Assembly: GCA_001600635.1 (NCBI GenBank)
Contig: BCKL01000011.1
Span: 187,383-251,382, forward strand
Reading direction: 5' to 3'
Origin: Leucosporidium creatinivorum
Taxonomy: Eukaryota; Basidiomycota; Microbotryomycetes; Leucosporidiales; Leucosporidiaceae
Length of the DNA stretch: 64,000 bases
Shown here: one piece after another, positions 10,361 through 20,235 of the stretch
Numbering within the stretch: the first letter of the stretch is position 1
Layout of the letters: each line of letters starts with the position of its first letter
Notes under the pieces: generated by a model
The model's input: the letters and a program-made list of their open reading frames with translations, nothing else
Told to the model about the DNA's origin: nothing
The model's database searches: none
Program-made: the position numbers and the translations under genes

Positions 10361-11470
10361 CTATTTGGTCGTCTTCTTGCGATTCTGCTTGCACCTGTAC
10401 AAGGACAGAGAGCGAATTTAGCGAACGGACTTCATCGCCGAGAGAAAGGGAATCGCTCACCAGCCCTTGTGATGAGGCCAGTCCTGCTTCTGGTGACTGA
10501 CTGAGCAGTACGTCTCCCAGTGACATCCGCTACATTTCTTGTCCGCCGCTAGCGCGCCACATACTGCACAAAACGCTCCAAGCGCTGCAAGAGCGCGAGC
10601 AGTGTCCAGCACCACCTGCTTCGAAGTCTGCGTTGGGAAAAGGCTAGGTGTCTCGACATAGTCGATGATGGAGTCTCGGATGCCATTTCCAGACGCTTCC
10701 TTCCGCGTTCCCTCCAGCGCAAAGCGATCCATCCTCGCCTGTTGCAGGAGCGAGCGAGCGAAGTCCGAGAGGATGGGTAGACGAGCCCAGCCTTGCTGCT
10801 CGTCGTAGCGCTTCCAAAGAGGGATAGGGACTTGCTCTACCTCGGTAGTAACGGCGTTGTGAAAGGCGATGAAGGAGTTGGACAGAGTCATGCGCAGCGT
10901 CGCGCCGAAGTCGACGAAATCAATGGTCGCCATTTGGTCGAGGCTCAATTCGAGTGGGGCGTGGATGAGAGTGGTGACTGCATTGTTCTTACTGACTTCA
11001 ACGAAGTGTCCAGAGCGAGGCGTAGCCATTTCGGTGTAGTCGAGCGAGATGGACTTGCGCTCGGCGACGGCGACGAGAGTCGCTTGAAAGTCGCTCGAAG
11101 GGGCTGGCTTGCCGTCGAGGTAGATGAAGAGGAGCTCGACCGATCCAGGCTTTCCATCGGTGAGCCATTCGAGCTGCTCGGCGTATGAGTCCCAGTCGGT
11201 GCGCTTTCGGTGGCAGGAAATGAGAGTGGTGCGCTTCGTCGCCGAGCAATGCGAGACGAGAGCGTGGGCATCCAGACCCAAGTCGGTGATCAGAACGCTC
11301 TGGGGGGAGGAGGGTGCGAGGCAGCCGTACGTGTAGGTGAGGAGTGCCACCGCATCCTTGCGAGAACCAGAGTTGGCGATGGAGGTTTGGATGGCTTGAA
11401 AGCCGAGCGTGGTGAAGGGCGCTATGGGGTCATCCTTGGTGTAGGGGCGCTGCTTGAATTCTATGGGCAT
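10361..11470 (-). CDS. MYND-type zinc finger protein
   Basis: Exons 11470..10461 and 10394..10361 join in phase to 347 residues. The C-terminus is a MYND finger: CAVCGALAADKKCSGC, then YCSVSHQKQDWPHHKGW, and the last zinc-binding Cys is supplied by exon 2 (CKQNRKKTTK). MYND domains bind proline-rich partner peptides. The first 300 residues show no motif that I recognise; they look globular, with no SET-domain signature (no NHSC or GEEL). Single-domain MYND proteins of this layout are common and often expanded in basidiomycetes. The frame is open above the ATG through a TTG codon, but 11470 is the first ATG. Confidence 0.8.
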
Positions 11471-11987
11471 ACTGAGTTGAGCCAAGAGTCGAAAGGGCGA
11501 GAGCGAGACGAGACGAGGTTGTGGCAGGAAGAAAGGAGGCGAAGTCGAGCTGGCTTTGTCTGTTCCCTCGCTCTCCTCTCAAGGCTCAGTGAGCTCTTGT
11601 AGTCCACTATATAGCTCTAAAAAGCTACTGAGCACCCTCGCTGACCTCTGCAGCGCTCCCTTCCCGCTCCAGCAGCTCGACGCTCGGACGCTCAAACACG
11701 TCTGCTGAAGCGGTGCAGACGACTCAGCAGGTCAACAAGGGTCTGCAGAGTTGTGAGGGATCTTTGGAAGTAGCTGGAGCACCTGTAGAGCAGCAGCGAG
11801 CCGTCAATCAAGCTCCTTCGCCGCCCTCGAGCTTCGGCCGAGTCCCCCTTTGTTCGGCGATGAGAGAAAGAGCTCGCTGTTGGCTCTCGCCGGTGCTCTT
11901 CCTGTAGCGACAGCTCATGAACACGGTTTAAATATGGTACGAGTGTCTGTCATTGTCCTTCTTCCGCAACTATCGAAGCTATCACCC
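11471..11987 (+). other. Intergenic region without a recognised gene
   Basis: Between the start of the MYND gene and the stop of the first bZIP gene. It should contain the MYND promoter and the bZIP 3' UTR. Short open frames here have no recognisable protein features. Confidence 0.5.
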
Positions 11988-12566
11988 TCAGAACTCATCG
12001 CCGAACCCTTCCTGCACCTCGCTCTTGCCATCTTGCACCTCTCTCGTTAACATGGTTATCCTCTCTTCACTCTCCCTAAGCTTTCGTCTCAGCTCCTCAA
12101 TCTCCCCCGCCTGCTCCACCATCTTCTCCTCCAGCATCGCCACCTTCTGCACCTGCCTCTCCCGCTGCGCTCGCTTCGAGAGGCGGTTCTTCTCGCGCAG
12201 GGTGGCACGCTTCTCAGCACTGCTACTCGCTCTTTTTCTAGTCTTTTGGGAGGCCGACGGGCGCTGGTCGAGGTAGAGGTCGGAAGAGTCGAGAGTGGAG
12301 GATTCGGCGCCATCATCGCCGAGGTTGAGGGCGGGAGGACTGGAGGGTGATGGAGGGCTGAAGGTGGTGATTGAGTGCGTTTGGGATGGAGGTGTATGCG
12401 AGTAGTTGAGTGAGGGATGAGGCTCGTAACCCGGGCTTCGGTAGTGAAGCTGACTTGGCTGAGCGACAAGTGGAGGGCTGAGATGCGGCTGGTATTGAGT
12501 GGTGTAGCTCCAATCCTGTATCGCGGGGAACGAAGGATAGACAGGGAATGCTGGGTAACTCTGCAT
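11988..12566 (-). CDS. Small bZIP transcription factor, copy 1 of an adjacent pair
   Basis: Single-exon frame of 192 residues from ATG 12566 (MQSYPAFPVYPSFPA). The first half is Pro/Ser/Tyr-rich. The bZIP lies near residues 117-180: the basic region KNRLSKRAQRERQ fits N-x7-R and is followed by the zipper VAMLEEKMVEQAGEIEELRR and LRESEERITML. It differs from the Gcn4 basic region, so it binds other sites. The neighbouring gene encodes a related protein with nearly the same basic region and spacing, on the same strand and 439 bp away. Target genes are unknown. Confidence 0.8.
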   Translation of the reverse strand: MQSYPAFPVYPSFPAIQDWSYTTQYQPHLSPPLVAQPSQLHYRSPGYEPHPSLNYSHTPPSQTHSITTFSPPSPSSPPALNLGDDGAESSTLDSSDLYLDQRPSASQKTRKRASSSAEKRATLREKNRLSKRAQRERQVQKVAMLEEKMVEQAGEIEELRRKLRESEERITMLTREVQDGKSEVQEGFGDEF

Positions 12567-13005
12567 CGAAGATGTGAAGCGCGAGGGCGAAGGTGACAAG
12601 CAGAGAGGCAGGCGAAGGAGACAGAGCGAGCATCGTGCAGCAGCGCATTCGACTCATTGTTCGGTACACCGCTCTTTCAGCTGACTTGACCTCTGTAATT
12701 CCGACTCACAGCGTGGTGAAAGAGCTGGGTGGAAGCCCAGGAGGCGCGTACGCGGCTCTTCGCCGAGATCTGCGCTGTGCAGGAGGCCGGCCGAACGTCC
12801 TTTCGTGGGTGAAAGCTTGGCAGCGGATCAGGATTCAAACTGGCGGGGAAGCTGCGGAGCTGTACGTAGCGTGAAGAAGGTGCTTTCGATGGCTCGGAGC
12901 TGAGCCGTTTCTAGAGCTCTCACCGAGAAGGCTTGTTCACGCAAATGCACCTTGAGCTCTGTTGCCAGTCAAAGGCTATGCTATATCAAGCTCTACCACT
13001 CTCCC
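12567..13005 (-). other. Intergenic region between the paired bZIP genes
   Basis: Upstream of bZIP copy 1 and downstream of copy 2. It should act as promoter for copy 1. No gene seen. Confidence 0.5.
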
Positions 13006-13769
13006 TCAACCTCTCCCAAAGCATCGCATGACCTGCTCTTTGCTCCTCAACTCGGCTCGGAGCTCGGCGAGCTCTCCCTCCTGCTGCTCCATCTTCACTT
13101 CCAAAGCTGCTACATGATTCACCTGCCGTTGCCTCTGCACCCTCTTGCTCAATCGATTCCTCTCCCTCAGTATGGCCTTCCTCCCCTCCTCGGTCTGTCC
13201 AGCCGAGCTCCCGGCGATGCCGAGTCGGTCGACGAGGTCCTCGGGCTGGGATGAGCGGACATGGGAGTGGAAGGAGGTGTTCGCGCTTCGGCTTGCGTTG
13301 GGATGCTGAGATGTAAGCCGAGATCTGGGCCTTACAGACGGGGTGCGAGGCCGGGCGAGAGTGGAAGGAGGCAGGAAGGAGGTCGATAGCTCGGCGCTCG
13401 TTTCGCCGGCGAAAGGAGGGGTAGAGGGAGCGAAGGTGACGGTGGAGGCGCTGAAGGAAGGGTACACTAGGTGTGTAGTGCTACCGAAGCTGGGCACGAC
13501 GTGGTTCATCGCCGTCGACTGCAGCGAGGAGGGTTGAGGACAAAGGCGCTCGGCGCTCGTTTCGTTGGCGGAGAGGGAGCGAGGTGGGCTCTGGTGCGAG
13601 GTGACCATGTCGAGGTACTGTTCAATTGTAACAGCGTAAGAAGGGGAGAAAGGGAAAGGATGAGGCTGCAGAGCAGTGAAGGAACCTTCGAAACCTGCGA
13701 GGCGCAACGCCGAGAGCGATGAGCCTTCCGCATTGAAGGGCAGACGGTGGGCAGGGCGAGCTTACTCAT
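13006..13769 (-). CDS. Small bZIP transcription factor, copy 2 of an adjacent pair
   Basis: The bZIP is near the C-terminus: RERNRLSKRVQRQRQ (N-x7-R) followed by VAALEVKMEQQEGELAELRA and ELRSKEQVM. It is clearly related to the neighbouring bZIP (RLSKRxQRxRQVxxVAxLE shared). The upstream part is Ser/Thr/Pro-rich. I prefer a start with a 4-nt first exon (13769..13766, ATGA) spliced to 13694..13006, giving MSFEGSFTALQPHP and 230 residues. The intron has a GTAAGC donor but no clear CTGAC branch motif. Without that intron the first in-frame ATG is 13608, giving about 200 residues. The start is therefore uncertain; the bZIP domain is not. Confidence 0.7.
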
Positions 13770-14337
13770 CGCTCGGTGATTAACGAAAGGGTCTACCTTA
13801 CTGGAAGAAGGCTGAGGGGGGAGTGAAAGAGCAGGGGCGCTCTGCAGCTCCGAAACCTTCGACGACTTGCCGGCTTGATGCTGCCACCAAGCCCGCTGGT
13901 AGAAGGTGAAACCCTGTGGCGCGGGTTTGCGAAGGCGTGGGGAGAGACGCCCGCCGAGCACACTGGGTACAGAAGGTGCTTGAAGAGCAGGCAATGGGAG
14001 AGGAGCACCGAGAAAGATCTGCAGACGGTGTAGCGTAACTCCAGCTTTTTCGTCTGAAGAGGAAGTAACGCGAAGAGAGTTGAACCGCATGCGAAAGAGC
14101 TGGCGCCGGCGAAGGGTTGGCAAACGAGTTATCGCCGAGCTCGCGCCGAGCATGTTTCTGCAGCGAGTATGATACATCCTGAGTGCTTTGTTGCCTGCCG
14201 TAGACCTTAAAATGATCTTTTGGCTTATTTGAGATGCGACAGCGAACAACTGATGCAGAGCAGCTGACGACAATCCGAGCTCGGAAGCGGAAATCGACTC
14301 TCTTCCTCTTGCCTTTCCTTGCTCTCCTCTGCTCGAC
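13770..14337 (+). other. Divergent promoter region, bZIP copy 2 / reductase
   Basis: 568 bp between two divergent start codons. A long minus-strand frame crosses it but shows no recognisable domain. I read the region as promoter and leader sequence. Confidence 0.5.
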
Positions 14338-15780
14338 ATGCGCTTCTCGAGTGTTCGACTACACAAAAGGCTAGCACTCGTCACGGGCGCCAATGGCTAC
14401 CTAGGTTCCGCTACAGTTCTCGCTTTCCTTCAGCACGGCTTCAGGTGAGTTTGTGGCCTCCTGGCGGCGTATTGCATAGCGAGACGTGTTGCTAGAGCTC
14501 ACCTCGAATGTCTTGCTGCAGGGTTCGAGGAACTGTACGGTCTCAAGCAAAGGCAGACGCTTGGGAACGACGTCACGGCGACTTGAAGGGCAAGATCGAC
14601 TGGTCGGTGAGTCTGGTACACTTCAGCATCCGCTCAGTAGTACTACTGATGTAGCTCCTCCCTCCCTCTTGCCCTTGAACAGGTCGTCGAGGACATGACC
14701 GCCCCCTCTGCCTTCGCTCAAGCCGTCAAAGATGTCTCTATCGTAGCCCATGTCGCCTCACCCGTCAACTATTCAACGAGAGACAGGGAGAAGGAGGTCC
14801 TCAACCCCGCCATAAACGGCGTACTACGACTGCTGGAGGACTCGGCGAAGGAGACATCGGTCGAACGGGTCGTTTTTACCTCTAGCATGGCAACCATCAT
14901 CGGTGCACATTGCATCCCGGGCGTCGGCAAAACGTACAGGTGAGCTTTTGCTGTCCGCCTGCGGGCCTCCCAATCTCTATCTCGGCTCTAATATTGCGAC
15001 AAACTCGGCGCCGAATCTTTCGCCCGCTTACACCTCGTCCTCGGCAACAGCGACGACGACTGGCAGCCGGCTACCTACGAGCAAGCGATGGAATCAAAAT
15101 CAGGCGTCTTCGTGTACGAGGCGAGCAAGAAGTTCGCCGAGCTGACGGCTTGGCGGTTCATGAAGGAGCGAAAGCCGTCGTTCAGCCTGACCACTCTCGC
15201 TCCTCCGATGGTCTAGTGAGTGTCTCTTGTAGCGCATCGGCGCTTTCTGAGGATATGACCTTGACGCTGCTTGCTAGTGGACCGCCATCGCAGCCCATCG
15301 AGTCGATGGACACCCTCAACGTTTCGGTGAAGGACGTGTGGGCTCTTATTGATGCTAAGCAGCTGCCGCTAGCTACGATGTACCCTGTAGGTATTCCCAG
15401 CGTTTCGATCTACTTCTTAAAGCTCTCTGCTGACCTCTTATGCTCATTTGCAGATCTGCGCCGACGTCCGAGACATCGCCGAACTGCATGTGCGCGCCGC
15501 TACCACCGAGGTCGCCAGGGGGCAGCGTTACCTTTGCGTGGCGCATCATTACACCTATCGGCAAATGGCGGAGGCCATTCGATCTGATCCTGAGCTGTCT
15601 GAGTCTCAACGAGCTCGGATACCCAGTCGACCGGTCGAGAAGGATCGACCTCATTTCGCTACGGATTCGAGCAAGGTGGAAAGGGACCTAGGGATTGAAT
15701 GGAGGCCGTTCGAGGAGACCGTACGAGACACCGCGAGGGAGCTGTTTAGAATCGAAGCCGAGTTGTCGACAAAGCAATGA
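14338..15780 (+). CDS. NAD(P)-dependent extended SDR reductase (Gre2 / dihydroflavonol-reductase-like)
   Basis: Exons 14338..14444, 14522..14606, 14683..14939, 15051..15215, 15278..15386 and 15454..15780 join in phase to 349 residues. The Rossmann motif is LVTGANGYLGSATV (GxxGxxG). VSIVAHVASPVNYSTRD and RVVFTSSMATIIGAH are the usual epimerase/reductase strands; VFVYEASKKFAE carries the catalytic YxxxK. The C-terminal half (DVRDIAELHVRAATTEVARG) matches the substrate-domain region of ketoreductases such as Gre2. Such enzymes reduce aldehydes, methylglyoxal or ketones; the true substrate cannot be read from sequence. The gene stands alone, so context gives no hint. Confidence 0.85.
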
Positions 15781-15891
15781 AGTGCTGTCCCTTCGCTTCT
15801 CAGGACGGCCAAGTCTCTTTCGCAATTCTGCGGCCTTCGGCCGGATATAGATGGGAATCACTAGTGATACAATGCAGCCAACTGGCACCCT

Positions 15892-16790
15892 CTAAGCCTC
15901 ATACTTGAGCGCTAGCATCCTCTTCGGCTTGTCTCCTCCAAGCCATAGTCCCTCCTCGAAAGCCTTCTCTACCACCTTGGCATCCTTCCACCCAGCTGCC
16001 TTGGCCTTCTCGACGACCTGCGACCGAAGACCACCGAGCGATTGCGAGGAGGTGAGGAGTGTCGGCAGGAGGGTAGCGAGGAAGGCGTCGACGGTTCCCT
16101 CTGGTGTAGGCTCGGCGGCGGCGGCCTTCTTGGTCTCCTCCACGGCAGTCTCGCCCTCGGTCTCCGTCTTCTCGCTCTTAGACTTCTTGCTCTTCTTCTT
16201 CTTCTTCTTGGAAGGCTCCTCGGTCGACTCCTTCTCCTTGACCTCGGCGACGGCGGCGACGGGCTCCTCTCGGGCGCGCTTCTGCTGCACGGGGGTGGCG
16301 GGGACTTGAGCTAGGCGAGAGGGATGAATACCGCTTCGCATGCTGTTGACGGCAGGGGCGGCCTCGGGAATTGCGGCGGGAGCGGCGGCGATGGGAGCGG
16401 GAGAAGGAGCGGGGGTGGCCTGCTGTTGCTGTTGCTGTTGCTGCTGCTGACCCTTCTGTCCCTTGCCCTTGGGAGCCTTGTAGACACTGTCGGCGCTCAA
16501 AGTGTCAGCGGACGAAGCTCCGATCCCACTACAGCTCGGCTCAAAAGCTCACCTCTTCTGATACTTCTGGTCCTCCGAGATGCAGGAAGTGTGCGAGCGG
16601 TAGTCGGTTCCCTGGAAAGTCACATTGCAGTCGATGCCTGGTAGAAGCAAGCCGACTCAGCGCAGCTCAATCAAGACCCGCCGCGAGCAAGAAACGCACA
16701 AGTGTAGACGGCCCAGCAGCGCTGAGCGTGCTGATCGAGTTTGGGCTTCTTGAGCGTGTCGTTGCAGGTTTCGCACTGGAAGCTGACCAT
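15892..16790 (-). CDS. LYAR-type nucleolar C2HC zinc finger protein
   Basis: Exons 16790..16700, 16637..16553 and 16486..15892 join in phase to 256 residues. The N-terminus, MVSFQCETCNDTLKKPKLDQ, HAQRCWAVYTCIDCNVTFQG and YRSHTSCISEDQKYQK, is the LYAR zinc-finger block. It is followed by a Lys/Gln-rich low-complexity region with ten consecutive Gln (16421..16450) and a Lys run typical of nucleolar proteins. A C-terminal helical segment ends GGDKPKRMLALKYEA. Family members are nucleolar and linked to ribosome biogenesis. The first exon-intron join splits a zinc-binding Cys codon (T|GC). Confidence 0.88.
16421..16450 (-). repeat. Glutamine codon repeat (10 Gln)
   Basis: CAG/CAA trinucleotide tract inside the LYAR-like gene, coding ten consecutive Gln. 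Mixed CAG and CAA codons make it less prone to slippage than a pure repeat. Confidence 0.9.
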
Positions 16791-17115
16791 TTCGAGCGTG
16801 TAGTGAACTAGGCGAAGAGGTGCAGAAGCGAGCGGAAGGAGAGAGGCGAAGGTTGCGTCTCCTCCACTTTTTTGCGAAGCGGCAGGGCAACAGCGAGGGC
16901 GAGCATGAGTGACACAGACGATGTGTTGCTGCTGAGATTGGTATAAGAACACGGCCTTAGGGTAACTATAGCTCTGCTCGACTCATCAAGGCCTCCTCTT
17001 CCCTCCGCCGAACTCCTCCCTTCCGCCGAACCCCGTTCATCTGCCCAGCCGACCGCTGCGATGGCTGGCGCCCGTCCACCATCGAGTGGAAAGCTCGTAC
17101 ATGCGATTGATCGCG
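16791..17115 (-). other. Intergenic region, LYAR-like promoter and ICE2 3' end
   Basis: 325 bp upstream of the LYAR-like start and downstream of the ICE2 stop. No gene seen. Confidence 0.5.
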
Positions 17116-18742
17116 CTAGTCTGACTTGAACCGTCCCTCGTCGGCGCCGCCGATGCTGAGCTCGAGAGCCCAAAGGCCGATAGTCAGGAAGACGTTGAGC
17201 CAGCGCCAGAAAGTCTGGTGTTGCGAGGAGGAGAGGAGGAGAAGATGGGTGTAGACTGCGACGGGGGAGCGTCAGCTTTGCCGAACAGCTGGGAGACAAA
17301 GCGGAAGGCTCACCGGCGAGGAGAATGTTGCGCGAGTAGGTGATGGTGACCGTCATGACTCGAGCAGCCTGTATGCGAGATGCATGTCAGCGACGCGCGA
17401 AGCGAGGGACGCCCGCGCAACTCACCGGCTCCTCTTCGCTCAGCTTCCGCGTGTCCTCGTAGCCCTCGTTCTGCCTTTTGAGGGCCAGAATGATCCTCGA
17501 GGCGGCGTACATGACGGCGACGCGGTAGAAGAGTCCAACCAGGACGGGGAGAGGGAGCGCCGACGAGCTGTATATGTTCTGAATCAGCTTCGGCCGGGAC
17601 TTCGGCGACGAGGGGGAGTACTCACGCGGCGGTCACGAATTCAACGCCAGCTCCGAAAGTATGGGAAGCGAGACTTGAGATGGCGTCCAGTCTGCGAGGA
17701 GGTCAAGTGTCAAAACGAATGAAATTCAGCTTCTTCGAGCCGGGCGACTCACGATTGGAGGACGAGAGGGGGAAGTGGGGGATTGCCGTTCTTGCCGGGA
17801 GCGCGGAAGACCTGCTGCAGGAGCCCAGCCGAGTACATCTGAGGCCTGCTCGAGAGGTGGAAGATCTGGAAGACCGCGTAGCTGGGAGAGAGTCGGCGAG
17901 TTGTCAGCTCCCGCTTGCGCCGAGAAGGGAAGCGAGACTCACGCCAGCATCAAGCTCGTCTCGACTACCGTTCCCTTCTGCACGGCAAAGCTGATACCAC
18001 TCAAGAAGACAATGCTGGTGATAGCGACTCCGATGAGCGTGGCGCTGATCCTGTCGGGGACCGAGTCGTAAGACTGCGAGGACGAAGATCAGCTTCGGTC
18101 GGTGCTTGCTCCCATCCACTCGAACTCACCTCCCAAAGGAAGTACGCCGAGACGACGTAGACTCCCGCAGCTGCCACCAAAAACACCAACTGCAGCACAT
18201 CCGGCGCCCTCGACTTCTCAATCCTGCGCAGGGAGAACCTGCTGACCGCCTGGATGCAGAGGAGGGTGCTGATGCCCTCGAGAATGGTGAAGATGGGCGA
18301 ACTCGTCCTCAGGACCCACTCCCACCATCCTGGCGCGGCTTTGAGGATGCTCCACACGGTCGAGAGGCGCGAGGTGTTCACGAGCCGAGATGAGGTCGAG
18401 TCGGAGGAGTAGAGATTGAGAGCGAGGAGGAGCAGGGCGGGGATAATGAGGGGAAGGAGGAAGCCTAGGACGGTACTGAGAGGTCGTAGGCGAGTGTTGC
18501 GGACGAGGAGGTAAATCGTAGCGTTCCAGAAGAAGACGAGCGACATGAGGAGCGAGAGTGCGAGAAGGCACTCCTTGCCAGCGATCTGCAGGGTCGTGCG
18601 GCGTCAGCAGTGACTCATAGTTGGGTTGAAGTACCGCGGAGCTAGTACTCACATCGAGGGCGAGAGGCAAGTAGAGCAGCATCTGCCCAAAGGAAGCCAG
18701 GCCAGCGCCGAAACGCAACATCTTGCCTAGGAAGCGCGGCAT
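17116..18742 (-). CDS. ICE2: ICE2-type ER membrane protein
   Basis: Polytopic ER protein needed in yeast for cortical ER inheritance and for mobilising lipid droplets for membrane growth. The start is MPRFLGKMLRFGAGLASFGQ at 18742 and the end ADEGRFKSD, stop at 17116, with about eight introns. Hydrophobic segments in order include GQMLLYLPLALD, LVFFWNATIYLLV, VLGFLLPLIIPALLLLALNL, LQLVFLVAAAGVYVVSAYFL, ATLIGVAITSIVFLSGISF, PVLVGLFYRVAVMYAASRI and LNVFLTIGLWALELS. The segments SRFSLRRIEKSRAPDV and KLSEEEPAARVMTVTITYSR resemble ICE2 loops. Identification is by overall pattern and is fairly secure. It is divergent from the LYR gene. Confidence 0.8.
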
Positions 18743-19190
18743 CCGAGCAAGAGCCTGCGAGTAGGTAGTCAAGGAGTGAGCTCTACATCCCTGCACCCAA
18801 CTCCGAAGCTGTACGGTCTTCATCACTGCTCCGCACGGCGGCCCACGCAAGTCGCCTGAGCTGACAGCTGAAATGGTCCAGAGTCTCCCAGCAGCACTCT
18901 GTACCCCTTCAGCGTGCTACGATAGCTCTATACCCACCTCGACCCCGCTCTAGCATCTGAATGCGCTTCTTACCTCGTCGTCGTCCTCCTCCAAAGAGCT
19001 CGAGTTCGACCTAAGGGCGCCTGCGATCTAGCTGGTCGATTTGGAGGGGCTGAGGAGGAGCTCAGAAGTCCCTGCAGGCTGTTGAGAGTCGAGTCGTGTG
19101 AAAAGGGGGAACGAGCAAAGATGAGGAAGGAGCGAGAGAAGCGAAGCGCGCGCCGGCTCTTTGCCTTCCGCCAGCTCGTCACTGCTCGCC
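18743..19190 (+). other. Divergent promoter region, ICE2 / LYR gene
   Basis: 448 bp between two divergent start codons. It should hold both promoters; I see nothing else. Confidence 0.5.
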
Positions 19191-19658
19191 ATGAGACCAA
19201 CGCTACAGCTCGCAGCGACGGTCAAAGCAGCTCCTCGAGCCTCTCGCTTCGCTGGAAAGCCCATCCTGCCCTTGGACTACGTGAGTAGCCGCTCTCTCCG
19301 CTCGTCTCTCCTGCCGCTGCTGAACTCTGCTGGGTCCTCAGTTTCTGAACCGCACCAAAGCTTTAGGACTGTACCGACAATTCATCAGAGCTACCAAGGG
19401 ACTCGGAGATGCTTCAGCGCGCTGGGAGACGGTGAAATGGGTCCGCTCCGACTTCGAGAGGTATCGAAACGTCGTAGAATCGGTGAGTGCAGGTTAAGCA
19501 TCGCCAGAGCACGACGAATTGGGCTCACATGTATTTTGAATGTACAGGAGAAGGCCAAAACGCTGCTCGCTCTCGGTCACCGCCAACTGAAGCAGCTCAA
19601 CGCGACGGGCAGCTTGGTCGGCAGTGAGGGAGCCAAATGGCGGGGTCAGCGCAAGTGA
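19191..19658 (+). CDS. LYR-motif mitochondrial protein, LYRM2-like
   Basis: Exons 19191..19280, 19342..19482 and 19548..19658 join in phase to 113 residues. A basic N-terminus (MRPTLQLAATVKAAPRASRF) looks like a mitochondrial presequence. LNRTKALGLYRQFIRATKGL carries the LYR motif; WVRSDFERYRNVVESEK and ALGHRQLKQLNATG complete the three-helix LYR/Complex1 fold. LYR proteins bind mitochondrial acyl carrier protein and assist Fe-S or respiratory-complex assembly. The FLNR...LYR spacing and total length resemble LYRM2. A second ORF starts inside its last exon (see next entry). Confidence 0.85.
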   Translation: MRPTLQLAATVKAAPRASRFAGKPILPLDYVSSRSLRSSLLPLLNSAGSSVSEPHQSFRTVPTIHQSYQGTRRCFSALGDGEMGPLRLREVSKRRRIGECRLSIARARRIGLTCILNVQEKAKTLLALGHRQLKQLNATGSLVGSEGAKWRGQRK

Positions 19659-20114
19659 GGTATCTCAGAGCAGCGCTCCACATACCTGTGAGCTGCCTCT
19701 CCGCCTCGTTCGGTTACGCCGGCTCGGTCTGACCCTTCCGCCGCACAGCTCGGCCCTTCTCCATCGCCGCCAGTCGGCTGGCATTTCGGCTTCAACGCCC
19801 TGTCTCTGGCGCTGTGGCTCGACGACGAAGCTCTATGCCTGCCGAGCCGACGTCGATCCCCGAGCCGCCGAGTGAGCTGTTTTCCGTCCCCTCTGCCGCC
19901 GACCGAGCTCATCGACCCATCCACCAGACCAGATCAGCTACATTCGGTCGAACGGGATACGCCCCTCATCGTAGTACTCGGTCAACACGAGTTTACATTC
20001 GCATGGAATCGCACAGGTCGCACCCTCGCATTCTCGCTCTCGCATTTCGGCGCTGGCTCAATGCGAAGTAGTGTCTGTTTCACCACTCTCCAAGGACCCA
20101 GTCCAACTAAATAA
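19637..20114 (+). CDS. Candidate overlapping ORF downstream of the LYR gene, unknown function
   Basis: Proposed exons 19637..19687 and 19749..20114 give 138 residues. The ATG lies in another frame inside the last exon of the LYR gene, 20 bp before that gene's stop. The 61-nt intron has a GTGAGC donor, a TCTGAC branch motif and a CAG acceptor, like confirmed introns around it. The second exon is open for 121 codons and reads like ordinary protein (PVGWHFGFNALSLALWLDDE, TPLIVVLGQHEFTFAWNRTG), but I recognise no family. It could be a second cistron on the LYR transcript, a separate gene with an unseen start, or chance. Confidence 0.35.
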
Positions 20115-20235
20115 CTACAAGCGCATGCCATCGAAGCGGAGAGTGAAGGAAGGGGGAGGTCAAAGGAGAGTAAATGAGCGAGTAGGGGTATCGACGACAA
20201 GCCGAGCCATCCACGAAGGTGCGGGCGAGGAGAGA

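Noticed and set aside
13506-14393. Minus-strand open frame of 295 codons overlapping bZIP copy 2 and exon 1 of the reductase
   Set aside because: It overlaps two better-supported coding regions in other frames or on the other strand, and shows no domain or conserved-looking pattern. Long chance frames are common at this GC content.
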